Source: Tamarix chinensis
Taxonomy: Eukaryota; Streptophyta; Magnoliopsida; Caryophyllales; Tamaricaceae
NCBI GenBank assembly: GCA_030549775.1
Contig: CM060173.1
Coordinates: forward strand, 30,074,032 to 30,138,031
Length of the DNA stretch: 64,000 bases
Direction: 5' to 3'
Position numbers and translations under genes: made by a program. Shown piece by piece: positions 1 through 12,480 of this stretch. The first letter of the stretch is position 1; every line of letters begins with the position of its first letter. Under the pieces are notes generated by a model. The model searched no databases. It saw only the letters and a list, made by a program, of their open reading frames with translations, and had not been told where the DNA came from.

Positions 1-640
1 CACTTCCAAGAAAACATCGCAAGAGATCACTCAAATTTAGATTGCTCTAAGCCAAACATGCTTAACTATGGAATTTTCCAATGATAGATTTTTGAAAAGG
101 AATGTGCACTTTATTATTATAGGTAGTTATATCAATCAATTTTAAGCTTCCTCCATTTACCATATAACTTGGGGTTATACAACTCAACTCAAAGAACTCA
201 AAATCATCTTTACACCTTGATCAATGATTATCTTATTTTAATCCATCCCTAAAATCATTCTCACTAGGTAACCAATTAACTCATCCAAGTTTAAATCACA
301 ATTTTAGTTTTGACTCTTTCGAACATACTTTTTAATCAACGCATACACTTCCTGAGAAACTTTTTAAAAGGTCAACCATCCTTGTATTACTCAAAGCTAA
401 ACATGCTTAAATATAGAGATATCTAGTGATATATTTTTTAAAATAAATGTGAACCTTACTTATATAAGTAGTCATATCAATCTATTTTAAGTCGCCACCA
501 TATACCACATAACTTGGGGTATTACACCAATTGTAGAATATATCATCCTTGAATTAGATCCTTGTTTTACCATTGCAACACCCTTTGTGACTGTGCATGA
601 ACCCTCTCAAATGGGTCTTGCATCATGTATTATCTAATTA
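1..640. other. No gene recognised
   Basis: AT-rich sequence without a convincing reading frame. It holds a diverged direct repeat: both 45-190 and 395-520 contain 'aaacatgctta', then a shared stretch about isolated TTATATNAGTAGT-like sequence and 'cataacttggggt'. This suggests an old local duplication. No function can be assigned. Confidence 0.4.
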
Positions 641-1560
641 TCTTAACTAAGTAATATTAGGTTCTTTTTTATTTCTATAATGAGCCTAACATACTTAATC
701 TCGAACTTGCACACAGTAGGATTTTTAATTATCATATATCTGTTATCAACAATCTCCAAGTATTTGTTATCTATAAGGTATATCTTTCTAAAGTCCAATT
801 CTAAAATATTTTATGCTACTTTTGGAATAAGATTAAGCCTTAAAATATAACGGACTTTCCACACTAAAAACCAAAGCATCATAATCATTATTAGTATAAG
901 AAAATTTATCATTATCATTCCTATAATGATGATGCTTTTTATTCTTTTAGGGTTTCTTAAAGTCTTTCTTGAGATGACCCTTCTCACCATAGTTCTAACA
1001 AGGTGCTTGACCATAGTTTTGGAATTTCTTTTTATCTTGATTTGCCCCTATTATCAAAGCCTTTATTGCAACATCTTCCTCTACCATTAGCACTCAAAGT
1101 ACTACCTGTAATATCTTATCCTTGTTCCTTCTTGTAAAGACTTTTGCTAAGAATCAGGGATTAGACCTCATCAAACTTCAACTTAATTTGACCATGGAAG
1201 ATGGTAATAGTAGTAATAGTAGTATCCCAACTCTTTGGTAGAGAATATAACAACTGCGTCATCAAAATAAATCTCAACATATCTCAAAATACCACATTAA
1301 GTTCATTAATATGGTTTGCCAAAAAAATAAAATAAAAAACACCATCAGACATCTTTAGATTAATTAACTTTTATATCAAGAATAACTTATTTGTTGAATA
1401 AGATTTTAAACATGTAACTAAGTTCATTCATCAAATCTATAATCATCCTCTAATCCATGATGTTGAATGTAATGTTCTAAGTAAGACTCAAGTAGATAGA
1501 ACTTAGATCCATCTTGTCTAAAGTTTTCCACTTTATCTTGTCTGTTGATTAAAGCTTTCC
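641..1560 (-). pseudogene. Decayed Ty1/copia gag-protease remnant
   Basis: Read on the minus strand, and allowing frameshifts and stops, this matches a plant copia polyprotein from gag (UBN2 type) to the start of the pre-integrase region. About 1300-1130 reads like the gag segment ending in 'SLPKSWDTT...HGQIKLKFDEV', a hallmark of UBN2 gags. About 1010-950 is a broken CCHC zinc knuckle ('NYGEKGHLKKDFKKP', with Cys residues replaced). About 890-860 reads 'YDALVFSVESP', the linker before the protease. About 790-650 resembles 'DNKYLEIVDNRYMIIKN', next to the pre-integrase domain. The Asp-Ser-Gly of the protease is not preserved. There is no intact frame and I could not find LTRs, so this is a fragment. 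The family is fairly sure; the limits are approximate. Confidence 0.65.
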
Positions 1561-2049
1561 AATATGTATATGTAAGGTACAAAGAAAAAATATTGAGGCC
1601 CCATTTCTTAACACCATTGTGGTTCCAAACATGGCTATCCTAAGTTTGTTGCACGTCACCCTTTTTTAAATCTAGCTTCCAACCATGCCATGGCCATGTT
1701 TTCAAACACACCCTTACCATGTTTTCCACTAACACACTCCCTTCTGCCTAAAACTTATGCATAACTCAATAGTGATCCTCCACAAGCTTTACACTCAAAG
1801 AATCTTCATTTCTCAAGCTCTACCATACAACATAAGTAAATTCCAATATTTATTGTCATTGTAGAAGAATATAAATAAAGGCTTTGTCAAGTAATTAGAT
1901 TATTCGTCAATTACATACTAAGTGAGTTACATAAGTTTTATCCTCAAATTAATTATTCTAAAAATATGTTCCAAATTAGCTCATTTAATGATACCATGAA
2001 ATATATTCATAAATATTGACTTATTCCTTTAGAAATACTATTAAACAAC
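1561..2049. other. No gene recognised
   Basis: AT-rich DNA between the copia remnant and the left end of the CACTA element. Only stop-rich short frames are visible. Confidence 0.4.
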
Positions 2050-2069
2050 CATTACTATGGAAATAGAAA

Positions 2070-2350
2070 ATAATAACGGTGTTTTTCAAACCGTTGCAAA
2101 AAGCATGAAAAATAATGCATGGAATCATTGATAAAGTTTTGATAATGGTTTATTGGTTAAAACCGTTATTAAAACCTCCATACAAAAATTACACACGGTA
2201 GTTTTAATAGTGGTACTTGTAAGAAATATTATTAAAAGTTATTTTAATAACGTTTCTTGTGAGCACCATTATTAAAAGGACCTTCATAATAAAATTTCAC
2301 ATGTTAATTTTAATAATAGTTCTTGTAAGAACCGTTATTGAAACTCCAAT
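2070..2350. repeat. Left subterminal motif array of the CACTA element
   Basis: About ten degenerate copies, in both orientations, of the TTTTAATAATGGTT / AACCGTTATTAAAA motif. Many sit as close inverted pairs, for example around 2141-2175 and 2302-2342. The same motif fills the other end of the element. Confidence 0.7.
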
Positions 2351-3215
2351 ATTTTGCCTCTTATTTCGTTTAGGTATTTTATTCATGCCAAAAATTTTAT
2401 ACTCTCTCATTCATTCAACACCTTCCCTCTCTTACTCATTCTCTAGCAAACCCTTGCACCACCACTTCTCCTCCTCTCAACTCCAGGAAACCACCACTCA
2501 TTTTCTTGTGCACCTCTCAACTCTGGAAAACCTCCACTCATTCTTTTGAACCACCACACCGCTTCCATTCTCATTGTTGCACGTCTTGCCATTCTTGTAC
2601 GCCTCTCAAGCATTTGGTCCTTCTTACTCCATAGTGTTCGTAGGTGATCACCGTCGCTCCTCTTACTTGTCGTCGCTCCTATTACTTCCGCTGCTCCTTC
2701 TCATACGTATGGTTTTGTTCTTCCTTAAATTATTCCTTTATTATACCTATATATATCTATATATATATATATATATATATAAATTCATGCATGTTGATGC
2801 AGGTTCTAGTGTTTGTTATTGAAAAATTATAGTTTGTTGTTGAAAAATGTTGTCATTTGTTGTTGAATTTGTCAGTATTATTAGCATGAATGGATTGGTC
2901 GGTCTTACTATATATATATATATATATATATATAGCATTGACGTGCTTAATTACTAAGAGAAATCAAATACTTAAAAATATTATTAATGTCACTCGTAAA
3001 AACTATATATATACATTTTTATTAATAAGTGTAGGAAACGAGGATGTTAGGAAAGGCCATATAATTAAATAAGAAAATATTTTACATATGTACATCATTA
3101 AATGAAAATTTTAATTAGAGTTGCATGTTAATAAAAAAAATTGATGGGGATTAAATAGACATAGAAAATAATAAAGAAATAAAATTGAACAATTAAACTA
3201 GCCAAAATAACTATG

Positions 3216-3246
<31 letters not shown>

Positions 3247-3335
3247 TAAGATTTATTAGGGTTTAATTATAGTTATCAAGGTTTATGATTATGGTTTATT
3301 AGGTTAGGATTAATTTTTATTATAATTTATTAGGA

Positions 3336-3377
3336 TTAGGGTTAGGGTTAGGGTTAGGGTTAGGGTTAGGGTTAGGG
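3336..3377 (+). repeat. Interstitial telomere-type array, seven TTAGGG units
   Basis: Seven perfect TTAGGG hexamers lie in AT-rich DNA inside the CACTA element, followed by GTTTAGC. The unit is the six-base vertebrate/Asparagales type, not the seven-base TTTAGGG of most plants. The tract is too short to act as a telomere here. It may come from strand-break repair or polymerase slippage. Confidence 0.9.
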
Positions 3378-3938
3378 TTTAGCATCTATTATACTAAATA
3401 TGATAATTAATATTTTATCTTAAAACAAACTATTGTATACATTATTCTAAACTAAAATTTTAATATCTTATTATTATACTTAACCTATATTTATTATCTT
3501 ATTAATATCTACTTTATTTTACTGTGTCGAGCTTGAACAATTAGATGATAGTTTGATTAAGCTTTTTTATTAAATAAATAAGTCAAGATTATGTCTTTAT
3601 ATTAAATATGTCTAGTATAATAGGATGAATTTTGATTCAACTTAACTCATTCACAAATCTAGTGGGAGTAAATAAAAGGCCGACATTATAAAATCTTAAA
3701 TATCTTAAACATATAATAACATAAAAATATAGAATATTTAGGTTATTTATCTTTTCTTGATATTGAAAGACACATTTATATAAATAGAGAAATAAATAAA
3801 AATAAATTTAAGATTATAAGTTTTATGATTAGTATCTTATGTGGACATGTTGTTAGCTTAACATAGTTGGTTAAGATATAGTAAAATATATTTATGATTT
3901 GTCTAGCTAGTTGAAGAGTTTATATATTTTATAATTTA

Positions 3939-4470
3939 GATCCTTTTGAGAACAACCTTGATGATAAAGTTTAGTGGTTGTTCTCAGTTGTAGGTAATGA
4001 GATGTCATGCATTGTTGTTACATACCCTCCACCATATCTATGCATGGTGCATGATGTGGATCTACAAACTCATGTCATATGGTTATACAATGAGCTAGGT
4101 TGCTTGTTTGTGAGCGGCGTATCTTATGACCCATTCCATTTCAGATCGTATCACCTACTGTTGACCCTACCCCAGACCGAGCCATGGTCTTTGGCTAGAT
4201 ATAGTTTTTTGCATTGGTTTGTCCACTATACCGGTGCACCACACACAAGATTTTTTGAGGGTGAGGTGTTTGATAGGGATTATGATCAAATACCTAGAGA
4301 GTTGATGGTGATTAATGATTAGTGGATGTTTTGTCATAGCTTGCCTTCGAGTATCCACCCTGGTTACCCTAGAGTATCCGTGACTAGACACTCTATTAAT
4401 GATGTGAGGGAATAGATGACATATTGAGATGAGTGGAATCTAAGAGTGATAGTTATTAGTAGAGCTCGAC
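3939..4470 (+). pseudogene. Unrecognised broken exon inside the CACTA element
   Basis: The longest uninterrupted frame, 3978-4322 (about 115 codons), extends upstream past one stop to about 3939 and downstream past stops to about 4470. The composition looks protein-like: aromatic-rich, with 'WFVHYTGAPHTRFFEGEVFDRDYDQIPREL' -type content spread over about 4215-4305. I do not recognise the family. A remote resemblance to plant mobile-domain proteins is possible but unsupported. It lies upstream of the transposase remnant on the same strand, so it is either an accessory exon of the element or captured DNA. Confidence 0.4.
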
Positions 4471-4842
4471 AAGGCTACTGGTGGATTTAGTATAATGGTT
4501 ATGAGTTTCTCTTAGTTAGGTGTTTGGGCTTTAGTAACCTTTTAATGTATATAGTGCTGCTATTGCTTCAACCCCGTAGTATGTATATCTTTTGTAATTT
4601 GATCCATTGTATAAAGTTTTGCCATATGTGTGTGTGTGTGTATGAAGTCTTTCTAAGTATGAGTGGCTTGTGTATTGATATATTTTTGGAAACGTGTTGG
4701 AATGATTTGTGTGTGTGTGTGTGTGCTGAATAACATTGTACATTAATTATTTCTAAGCATGAGCGGTTTGTGAATTATTTTTAATAATTAAATTAATTTG
4801 TAATAATTACTTTTGTGTGGGATATATCTAGATTGAAAAAAT

Positions 4843-5980
4843 ATGGATCGAAAAATGGTTGTCTACAAATTTTCTAAAGAATATAATGAATAAATTGAAT
4901 TTTTCATCAATTTTGTAGTTGAACATACTCGAGACTCTAGTAGAATAGTCTATCCTTATTTAAACTATGCTCATATTCAACGTGTCAATGCTGATGATTT
5001 GAGAGATTATTTGTTTGTTTATGGAATTGATACAAGTAAAATTGTTGGATATGGCATGGTGAGATAGAATATGATAATGAGGAAGTTAGGAGGGAAAGTA
5101 GTGGATCATCATTTAAGAACTATGAGGGAGATTCACTAGAGGAGATGACTCAAAAGGTCAAGGAAAGTGTTTGATATTGTCCAAAAATGTTTGAGAATTT
5201 ATTCAGTGACTCAGAGAAACCTTTTTATGGTGATTATAAGACATTTACTCGATTATCCACTACTTTAAGGTTGCAAAACTTAAAATCATGCAACGAATAA
5301 AGTGATAAGAGCTTCACAGAATTATTGACACTTGTAAAAGATATACTTCCTAATAACAACATTCTACCTCATCGTACCTATGAATCAAAGATTATTCTTT
5401 CATCTATGAGCATAAGTTACGAGAAGATACATACATGTCCTAATGATTGTATATTATTTTGCAATAATAATGAATCTTTGGATAGTTATCCTAATCCTGA
5501 ATGAAAAGCACCACGATACAAGAAGAACAAGGTGTCAGGTAAGGTGTTGTGCTATTTTCCTATAATACCAATATTCAGGTGAATGTTTAATGATGTACAA
5601 GATGCCAAGAACTTGAGATGACATGCTAATGAGAAGATAGATGATGGACTTCTTAAAAATCCATCTAACTATCTATAATGGATGAAGATTTATGGCTTAT
5701 TTCCTAAAGTTAGTAAAGAAGCAAGAAACATATGTCTTGTGCTTTCTGCAGATGTAATGAATCCGTACAATCAAGGCACCTACAATATATGGCTGATTAT
5801 TTTGGTTATACACAATCTACCTCTATGGCTCCACATAAAATGCAAGTATATAATGTTGTCTTTACTCATTTTGGGGTCAAACCAGTAGGGGAAGGCTATT
5901 GATGTTTATTTGGCACCTTTAGTTGATGATTTAAAGTTCTTGTGCGAAAACTATTATATTATGTTTATTCCTATAAGATA
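4843..5980 (+). pseudogene. CACTA transposase remnant (TNPD/TNP2 type)
   Basis: Starts at an ATG reading MDRKMVVYKFSKEYNE, which matches the N-terminal transposase-associated domain of plant CACTA proteins, and runs on to 'DDLRDYLFVYGI', the HL..GI block. From about 5280 the TNP2 core follows: 'SDKSFTELLTLVKDILP', 'YEKIHTCPNDCILF' at about 5418-5460, 'KVLCYFPIIP' at about 5541-5570, 'NLPLWLHIKCKY' at about 5810-5850 and 'GKAIDVYLAPLVDDL' at about 5890-5935. The early Cys cluster of the family (CPCxxC) has become tyrosines (VYPYLNY). There are many in-frame stops and at least a few frameshifts, so no product is expected. The family call is firm; exon borders are not resolved. Confidence 0.85.
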
Positions 5981-6769
5981 AATTCAAATATATTGCATAC
6001 ATTACAGGACGAACTTGAAAATTCATATTCTATGGAGGGTGTGGACCCATATAACATTGTCACAGGCTACATGAATTGTAAAACACCTTGAAAGACATAG
6101 GGGTCTTGGATTAGGGGTTACGAGAATGAACATATGCGGTCGATCTCATGGTTTTCGTAGCACCAATGAGAAAGTGGCTATCCTCACCCAAAAATTAAAC
6201 GTGGCATTTGAATGGATGACAAAAATGGAGCAAGAGTTTTTTATTTATCGAATTTTAAGGGTATAAACCATCTGATTCGGTTCACCATGATTAACTTCAC
6301 ATATCCAATGTAAATAGTGTTAGAGATAGCTGCAAAGCTTATGCATGTCTTATTTTTCTTCTTGATGTAAGCATTACAAACTATGAATTGTTATTACATG
6401 TATTCGATGTCATAAATAATTAATAATATGCAATATTTTATTTTAGGGTTTGCGTAAATATGACTTGTTAGTGAATGACCTTTCAAATCTTTTGGCAAAA
6501 GGAAGGGTATACATAAATCATAGTACCCAAATGTAAACAGTCCATGGGTATAACCTGGCCCTAAATATAAGGTGAGTAAGTATTGATATTCCAACCATTG
6601 TCAGTACACCCTTACCTTGTTATAGAGAAGGCAATGAGGTAGCCACAATGCTAGAAGCTCATGGAAGCTTCGTACCTTGGCCTACGGATTAGATACATTT
6701 CACTACTAAAGAGGTAATGACATACGACATCCTTATTAGACCTTATTTGTTACTTACATTGTTTATACC

Positions 6770-6775
<6 letters not shown>

Positions 6776-6805
<30 letters not shown>
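6776..6805. repeat. (TA)n microsatellite
   Basis: A 30-bp alternating TA tract inside the CACTA element. Similar tracts occur at 2757-2781 and 2909-2934, and an (AAT)n tract at 3217-3246. Confidence 0.9.
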
Positions 6806-6807
<2 letters not shown>

Positions 6808-7320
6808 TCATTATATTTCATTTATTTTTATAAATTAAGGAATCGAAAAAGAATAATTCTCTTAGGAGTAAGGCGAAGAGAGGTACTAGTAGAATGAGCA
6901 ACATAAAAGAGGGTGCTGCTAAAGGAAAGAAAAATAAATCAGAAAAATTAGTTACCCCACAAATAATTCCATCTTCATAGAAGAACCAACCACCACTAGC
7001 TTTGGCTTTGTTGTATTTCTATGCCCAAAACTAACTTGATGACGATTATATTTTAATTGATAGTCATCCTGAGTATGTTGGGAGGAATGACGCTACTTAT
7101 ATGGTATCAGTGGTTGATATAAGTGACATTTATAATCATAAATGGATGTCAACCACGAGTGTTTCCATATATGTTATGTAAGTATTATTTCATATTTCAG
7201 ATTTTAGTACTTCTTGTTGCATTGGAATATTTATGACCTCTTATATGAGTTATTAGTTATTAATAAATATGCATTGTTATTATTGTCTATATATTGGTAG
7301 CTAGTTGTATTGCGGTAGAG

Positions 7321-8170
7321 GAAATGTTGTCCTCTATTGTATTTGTGTGCCCATACTATATGGCTAATAGTACTACAATAAGAGAGGGTAGGCATATAAA
7401 CTAAATAGTAGATCGCATTTTAACTAAGGCATACAACAAGCTTTATCTCATTCCTCACCTTGAAAATAAACATTAGGATTTATATGTCATTCCACCTGAT
7501 CATAATAAAGTCTATGGTTTTTATTCCCTTCGAACATATAATGTTCCTTTTGACGTCGCTCGTCATGGTGTGAAAGAATTTATTAACACGTTAGTTTACT
7601 TTTTACTTTTTACTTCATTATCTTATTTATGCATTTATTCAACTTTATTTATTTTTGGTATATATAGATACAATATTGTGTATACAACTCTATTTATTAG
7701 GGCACTACGGACGATGTATCAAAGGAGAGGTGGAAATGGTGTCCTAGACCCAAAGAGTCTTGAATATGAGCCTTTAATAGTAAGTACAAAGACAAATATT
7801 TTATATTTTTTTAATTCAAATTAATATCTAATAGTTAAAGAGCTAATTAAATTTATTTAACAGTGTCAACAACAGTAGAACAACGATGATTGTGGATACT
7901 ATTTTTGTAGAGCAATGGATTTGATACTCCAAAACAAATCAGTAAATATAGATCCAAGCCATGTATGTTTGTTTTTCCATATTTTATTTTATTAATGAAT
8001 CATGAGATATATATTTGTTACTTGACTTAAGCATTAACTGAATAATCGAAACCTGTGAATTTATAGTTTTTCAATGGTCGTTATGCATGAGGCTAGAAAT
8101 ACAATGATGATGAGATTAATGAATTTGGAGACCAATATGCCAAGCACATGCACTCATACATTCAATATTA
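7321..8170 (+). pseudogene. Ulp1-like (C48) peptidase remnant in the CACTA element
   Basis: Dispersed exons show the C-terminal catalytic layout of Ulp1/SENP peptidases. The His-Trp block is at about 7471 ('H*DLYVIPPDHNKVYGFYSL', where Trp is now TAG). The Gln-Cys block is at about 7864-7930 ('CQQQ*NNDDCGYYFCRAMDLIL', catalytic Cys codon at 7891-7893). A terminal 'DDEINEFGDQYAKHMH' helix lies near 8108-8155. The Asp expected in the middle block (LDSL) is Tyr here, so the triad is broken as well as the frame. Peptidases of this type are common second genes of plant CACTA and some Mutator-like elements. Splice sites are uncertain. Confidence 0.7.
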
Positions 8171-8489
8171 GGGATCTACATTCTACATGCATGTTCGGGT
8201 TTGTATTTTTTCTACGTCTTTTGGTCATCTAGGTTATGATCTACGGAATTTTGACTTTAGAGTATAGAGATACCAAGTTGTGGTACACCTACTAATTTTG
8301 ATTCCTAGGTATGCTTAGTGTACTGAGACATACTAATTACAAATTGATTGAAAATATGTAATATCATTTGGGAGGAAGACATGCATGTATATATGAATTA
8401 ATGTTGTTTTACATTACAGATTTAGTAACTATTTAACCATACAATTATATATGTATTCTAGAATAAAACAACAAAAATATATAATAAAA

Positions 8490-9101
8490 AAAGATACAAG
8501 TTTTAATAATGGTTTTTGCTTAAAACCGTTATTAAACCATTTTTATAAGATGTTTTAATAACATTTATAAGTAAGAACCGTTATTAAAACCATTTTTAAT
8601 AATGGTTATCTCTAAAAACCATTATTAAAAGTTCCATATAATGCTCATTTAATCTAATATAGGGTTTAATAAATGCATAATCAATTATTAAAACCACAAA
8701 TTGGGTGTGTTTTAACAATGGTTTTAACTAAAAATATTATTAAAAGATTAATTTAATGCTTATTTAATACATATTAGGGTGTAATAAATATGTAATCAAT
8801 GATTAAAACTCTAATTCGTTGACATTTCAACAATGGTTTTGGGATAAACCATTATTGAAATGTCGTTTTTAACTATTTTTGTTATGTACAAACGTTAATA
8901 AAACCTTATTTTAATAATAATTTTTACATAAAATTGTTATTAAAACCCAAGTTTACCTCAATATTCATGATTTTTTGTGTATTTTTTTATGATGATTATC
9001 AACCATTATTAAAGATTTAATAACAAACAATTCAATAATGGTTCAAAATGGTTATTAAAATCATAAAATAGCCATTATTAAAACCCCTTTTTATGCTAGT
9101 G
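8490..9101. repeat. Right subterminal motif array and terminus of the CACTA element
   Basis: About twenty copies of the AATAATGGTT / AACCATTATT motif in alternating orientation at intervals of roughly 20-60 bp, ending in the terminal ...GGGG-complement TATGCTAGTG at 9101. Adjacent opposite copies could form short hairpins. The motif matches the array at the left end. Confidence 0.8.
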
Positions 9102-11341
9102 AACATGCATAATTTTATTTAAAATATTAATTGACTATTATAAAAAAACATATATTACTATTCAACAACTCATATACATTTTTATTAATTTATTTATGCT
9201 AAAATAACCCATTTTTATATAAACAAAATCTCCTTATTTTCTATTGTAATATATAATAAAGTATTATCAAAGTTAAAAACATACACTAAAATACATGTTA
9301 TAAAAAAACCCATATATCAACATTTTGATCTCCACTTACTTGTGGTGTTATGTTAATGTAGATCAATGCATAAAATTATGGCCATATATGAATAGAAAAT
9401 AAAAATAAAAGTAATGATGATGGTGGTAGTGGTGATGGTGATAATCACAAGTCAAAGCTTGTTCATAAAGTAAATCCTTTGAGAACTTAGAGTCTTTTAT
9501 AAACTCTTTAGTTCGAGATTCCTTTGGGTATCTTGAATTTGTACTTCATGAATATTTGGGAGTAAATAAAATTACTTACTTACCATAATAATAATAATAA
9601 AGATCAAAGTATAATTAGAAGCATAAAAGTTTATGGTTTATTTCCATTGATGTATAAATATTTTTAGATTACTATAAAAGCATAAGCATTTAAATTTTCT
9701 TCCTATTAATTATGGTACTAGCATTTTAAAAAATTTAAATTTAAGTCATATTTAAAAAATTAAGGAGTATTCCTAGCACATAAGAAGTTAGCTTATTTGG
9801 TCATTGAGCCCAACATCATTGATATATATATATTTAATAGTGAATATGGCACAAACAAGGTGATGACATATTTAACCATGAATTAGAAGGGGACTTGCAC
9901 ATCATTTTGATAAATTTAATGAAGGCATGTGCATGGAACATGGAATCCATGAGATTGATTAGGCTAGCCATAATAAGGTCCTTAATAGTCAATGGTTTAT
10001 TTGTTAGCTTAATGAATAAGAAGCTTTTTAGTTAGATAGGTATTTAGGAGTTTTATCTTTTAGTGGTGTGCTTTATCTTGTTAGCTTTTTGTGTCCTAGC
10101 TAGATTTAGTGTGTTTTTATCTTACATTTTAACTTATCTTATTAGTATAAGATTAATCTTAATTAAGTGTAATTATTGATACAAGGGTATGTCTTACTAA
10201 TCTTACTAGTTATCTATTGGCTTATTTTATATTAGAGCCCATTGTTTTAACGTTAGTGAAATTCTTGGGCCAAACTAGTACTATTGGGTATAATATGGAG
10301 CTTACTTGCTTAAACATAGGTTAGAAGGGAAATCAATGGCAATTAATATTATTTTGATTATAAAACATGGGGAGCACATGATATGGATGACAATAAGAGG
10401 GAGAGAACTTGCCATTATCTTTATTTATTAGATATTAGATTATTTAATTAGTTAGATATTGTTAAAAACTTAATCTTGTTAGTTTAAAGCTCTATCTTTT
10501 GTTATTTTAGGTGCGTTGATTTAGGGTGTGTTTATCTTTAATATGTTTGGATTATCCTATGTTGAAGATTCAATTTTTAAGATGTTAAAGTTCATACATA
10601 AAATATGAGTTGTGTAATTGTTGATCATGATGCAATGTAAGTTACAAGTTTGAACATTTCTTTATGTGAGTTTGTTCTTGATTATGATTTTTATGTGATT
10701 CTTATTCAATTTTTCTCTAATCAAATTCTATGTGATTTTATATGGATAGTTTTTGGTCAATTTAACACATCAATTCCCCCATAATATTCCATACATCCAT
10801 ATATATTCAAACCTAACTTCATCTTCTTAAAATTCAAACCCTAACCCTAACCCTACCCCTCTTCCAATGCCACAATTTTTTCCACCATTAATACACAATT
10901 GACTTTGATTCTACTTTCTACCTCATTAAATCGTCCCTTAACATCCCATAAACTAATTACCAAAACCATAAACCCTAACTAAACTCTAACCTACAAAACA
11001 AACCCTAAATAAAACAAAAAAAAATCAACCCCAAGTTTTATTCTTTCTTACTTTATTTTTGCATAATTGACTTCCATAATAGTGTTATTGCATTGTGTGC
11101 TTCCTACGCACATCAAAATGGATATCAAAACTAATTTTTCATAGACATAATCACACACCAAAGGTAAATTATTTAAATATGACATTTTTCCTTCAAGAAT
11201 TCAAACTTTCTACCAAAACGTCATGAAGATTATTTCAAGACTCCATTAATAATCCTTCAAGATTGATATTTTTGTCCCATTTCAAAGGAAAAGCACGTTT
11301 ATGTCTTGGAAATCTTATCCGTTTTAAAAACTAACCCAAAT
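9102..11341. other. No gene recognised
   Basis: AT-rich DNA with only short frames. Three CCCTAA units occur at about 10838-10855, too few to call an array. No LTR or primer-binding site for the gypsy element that starts downstream could be found here. Confidence 0.4.
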
Positions 11342-12480
11342 ATGTTGAAGGATGACAAGTATGATGCTTTGGTCTCTCAAATTCAATAACTTACTTCTCA
11401 AATTGCTAAAAAAGATGAAAATAAAAAAGAATGATTGTCTAGAATTAAATAAGAATTGTCTAATTATTTGGAAACATTCAACCAAGGAGTAGGATACATG
11501 GAAAACATGTTACATTAAAGAGGAAACCACACACTATACCACCATCCAAATTGAATTGAATATGATGATGAAGAGAGGGTTGGTGACAATTGGAGAGGTG
11601 ATTCTACATCAAGAAGACCCTACTATGATGTAGAGAAAGGTATTAGATTTGATCTCCCTAAATTTTAAGGTAATATGGATCCTGAGGTCTATCTAGGATG
11701 GTAATGAATCATGGAGGTGATCTTTGATCTAAAAGAATTATATGATGAAAGAAGGTGCAAGTTGGAAAATTTGAAACTCAAGAAATTTTTTAGATAATGG
11801 TTTGAAAATTTGAAGAAATCAAGACAAAGATTAAGTCATGGGAAAAGTTGAAGAAGCGTGTTATAAGGAAGTTTGTATCATGAGATTATGAATAAGATAA
11901 CATTATAAAATTAACCAAACTCAAGAAATATTTTGTGTGTAAAAAAGTATGTTATAGAATTTTAGAGGTTGGCATTAATTTAGACATTTAAGAGAATAAG
12001 GAACAAACTTGTGAAAGGTTCCTTATAGGTATAGATTTAAACATGAGAGAGAAGGTTGAAGTATGCATATGTGATACTGTGGAGGATTTTGTGGATTTGG
12101 CTTTGAAATTTGAGAGGCAATTGAAGAAAAAAAAATTCATACAAACCTTCATATCTAGCAGCTTCCAAACCATATGGTAGTGGTGGTTCAATTTCAAAAA
12201 AAAAGAGGGAAGGTGGATGCCAAATGAAGAATGGATGAGGGTGAGCAGAAGATGGATGAAATTATAGATAGCAATGCTTCAAGGGCAAAGGCTATGGACA
12301 CTTTGTAAGAGATTGTCCCAACCAAAACGCATTGAATTTAAGAGACATTTCAAATATGGAGCCATGTGATGATGAAGAGATTGAAGTGGAGGATGAAGAG
12401 AGTGATGATATAGAGAGTGCTTATGGTGAGAAGAGCCAAGAGTTTTGCATTGTTCAATTAGTTATACAAGTTCATCAATG
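11342..12480 (+). pseudogene. Gypsy gag remnant, copy 1
   Basis: From an ATG at 11342 the frame reads MLKDDKYDALVSQIQ and then meets several stops. The retrotransposon gag domain is visible at about 11645-11790 as 'RFDLPKF*GNMDPEVYLGW' then 'YDERRCKLENLKLKKF'. At about 12280-12330 a zinc-knuckle relic reads 'CFKGKGYGHFVRDCPN', with the second Cys replaced by Gly. An acidic tail follows ('DDEEIEVEDEESDDIES'), also seen in copy 2 at about 26555-26600. It is nonfunctional. Confidence 0.75.

Larger units (their letters stand above)
2050..9101 (+). mobile_element. CACTA (En/Spm) DNA transposon, decayed
   Basis: The right terminus, read inward from 9101 on the minus strand, is CACTAGCATAAAAAGGGG, a classic CACTA terminal inverted repeat. 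The left terminus at about 2050 is a degenerate version (CATTACTATGGAAA). Both ends are followed inward by many short direct and inverted copies of a TTTTAATAATGGTT / AACCATTATTAAAA motif, the usual subterminal array bound by TNPA-type proteins. The trinucleotide AAC lies just outside both ends (2047-2049 and 9102-9104), fitting the 3-bp target duplication of the superfamily, although three bases alone are weak evidence. Inside are a TNPD/TNP2-like transposase remnant and a Ulp1-like peptidase remnant, both on the plus strand and both full of stops. The total of 7052 bp suits a formerly autonomous element. The right end is secure; the left end is inferred. Confidence 0.8.

Noticed and set aside
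2259..2832. Overlapping frames of 62-96 codons near the left end of the CACTA element
   Set aside because: They start in the subterminal repeat array and run into an (AT)n tract. The pyrimidine-rich stretch at 2400-2700 may be a leader but shows no protein family.
10838..10855. CCCTAA repeats as a second telomere-type array
   Set aside because: Only three units in a region already rich in 'aaaccctaa' words; not distinguishable from chance.
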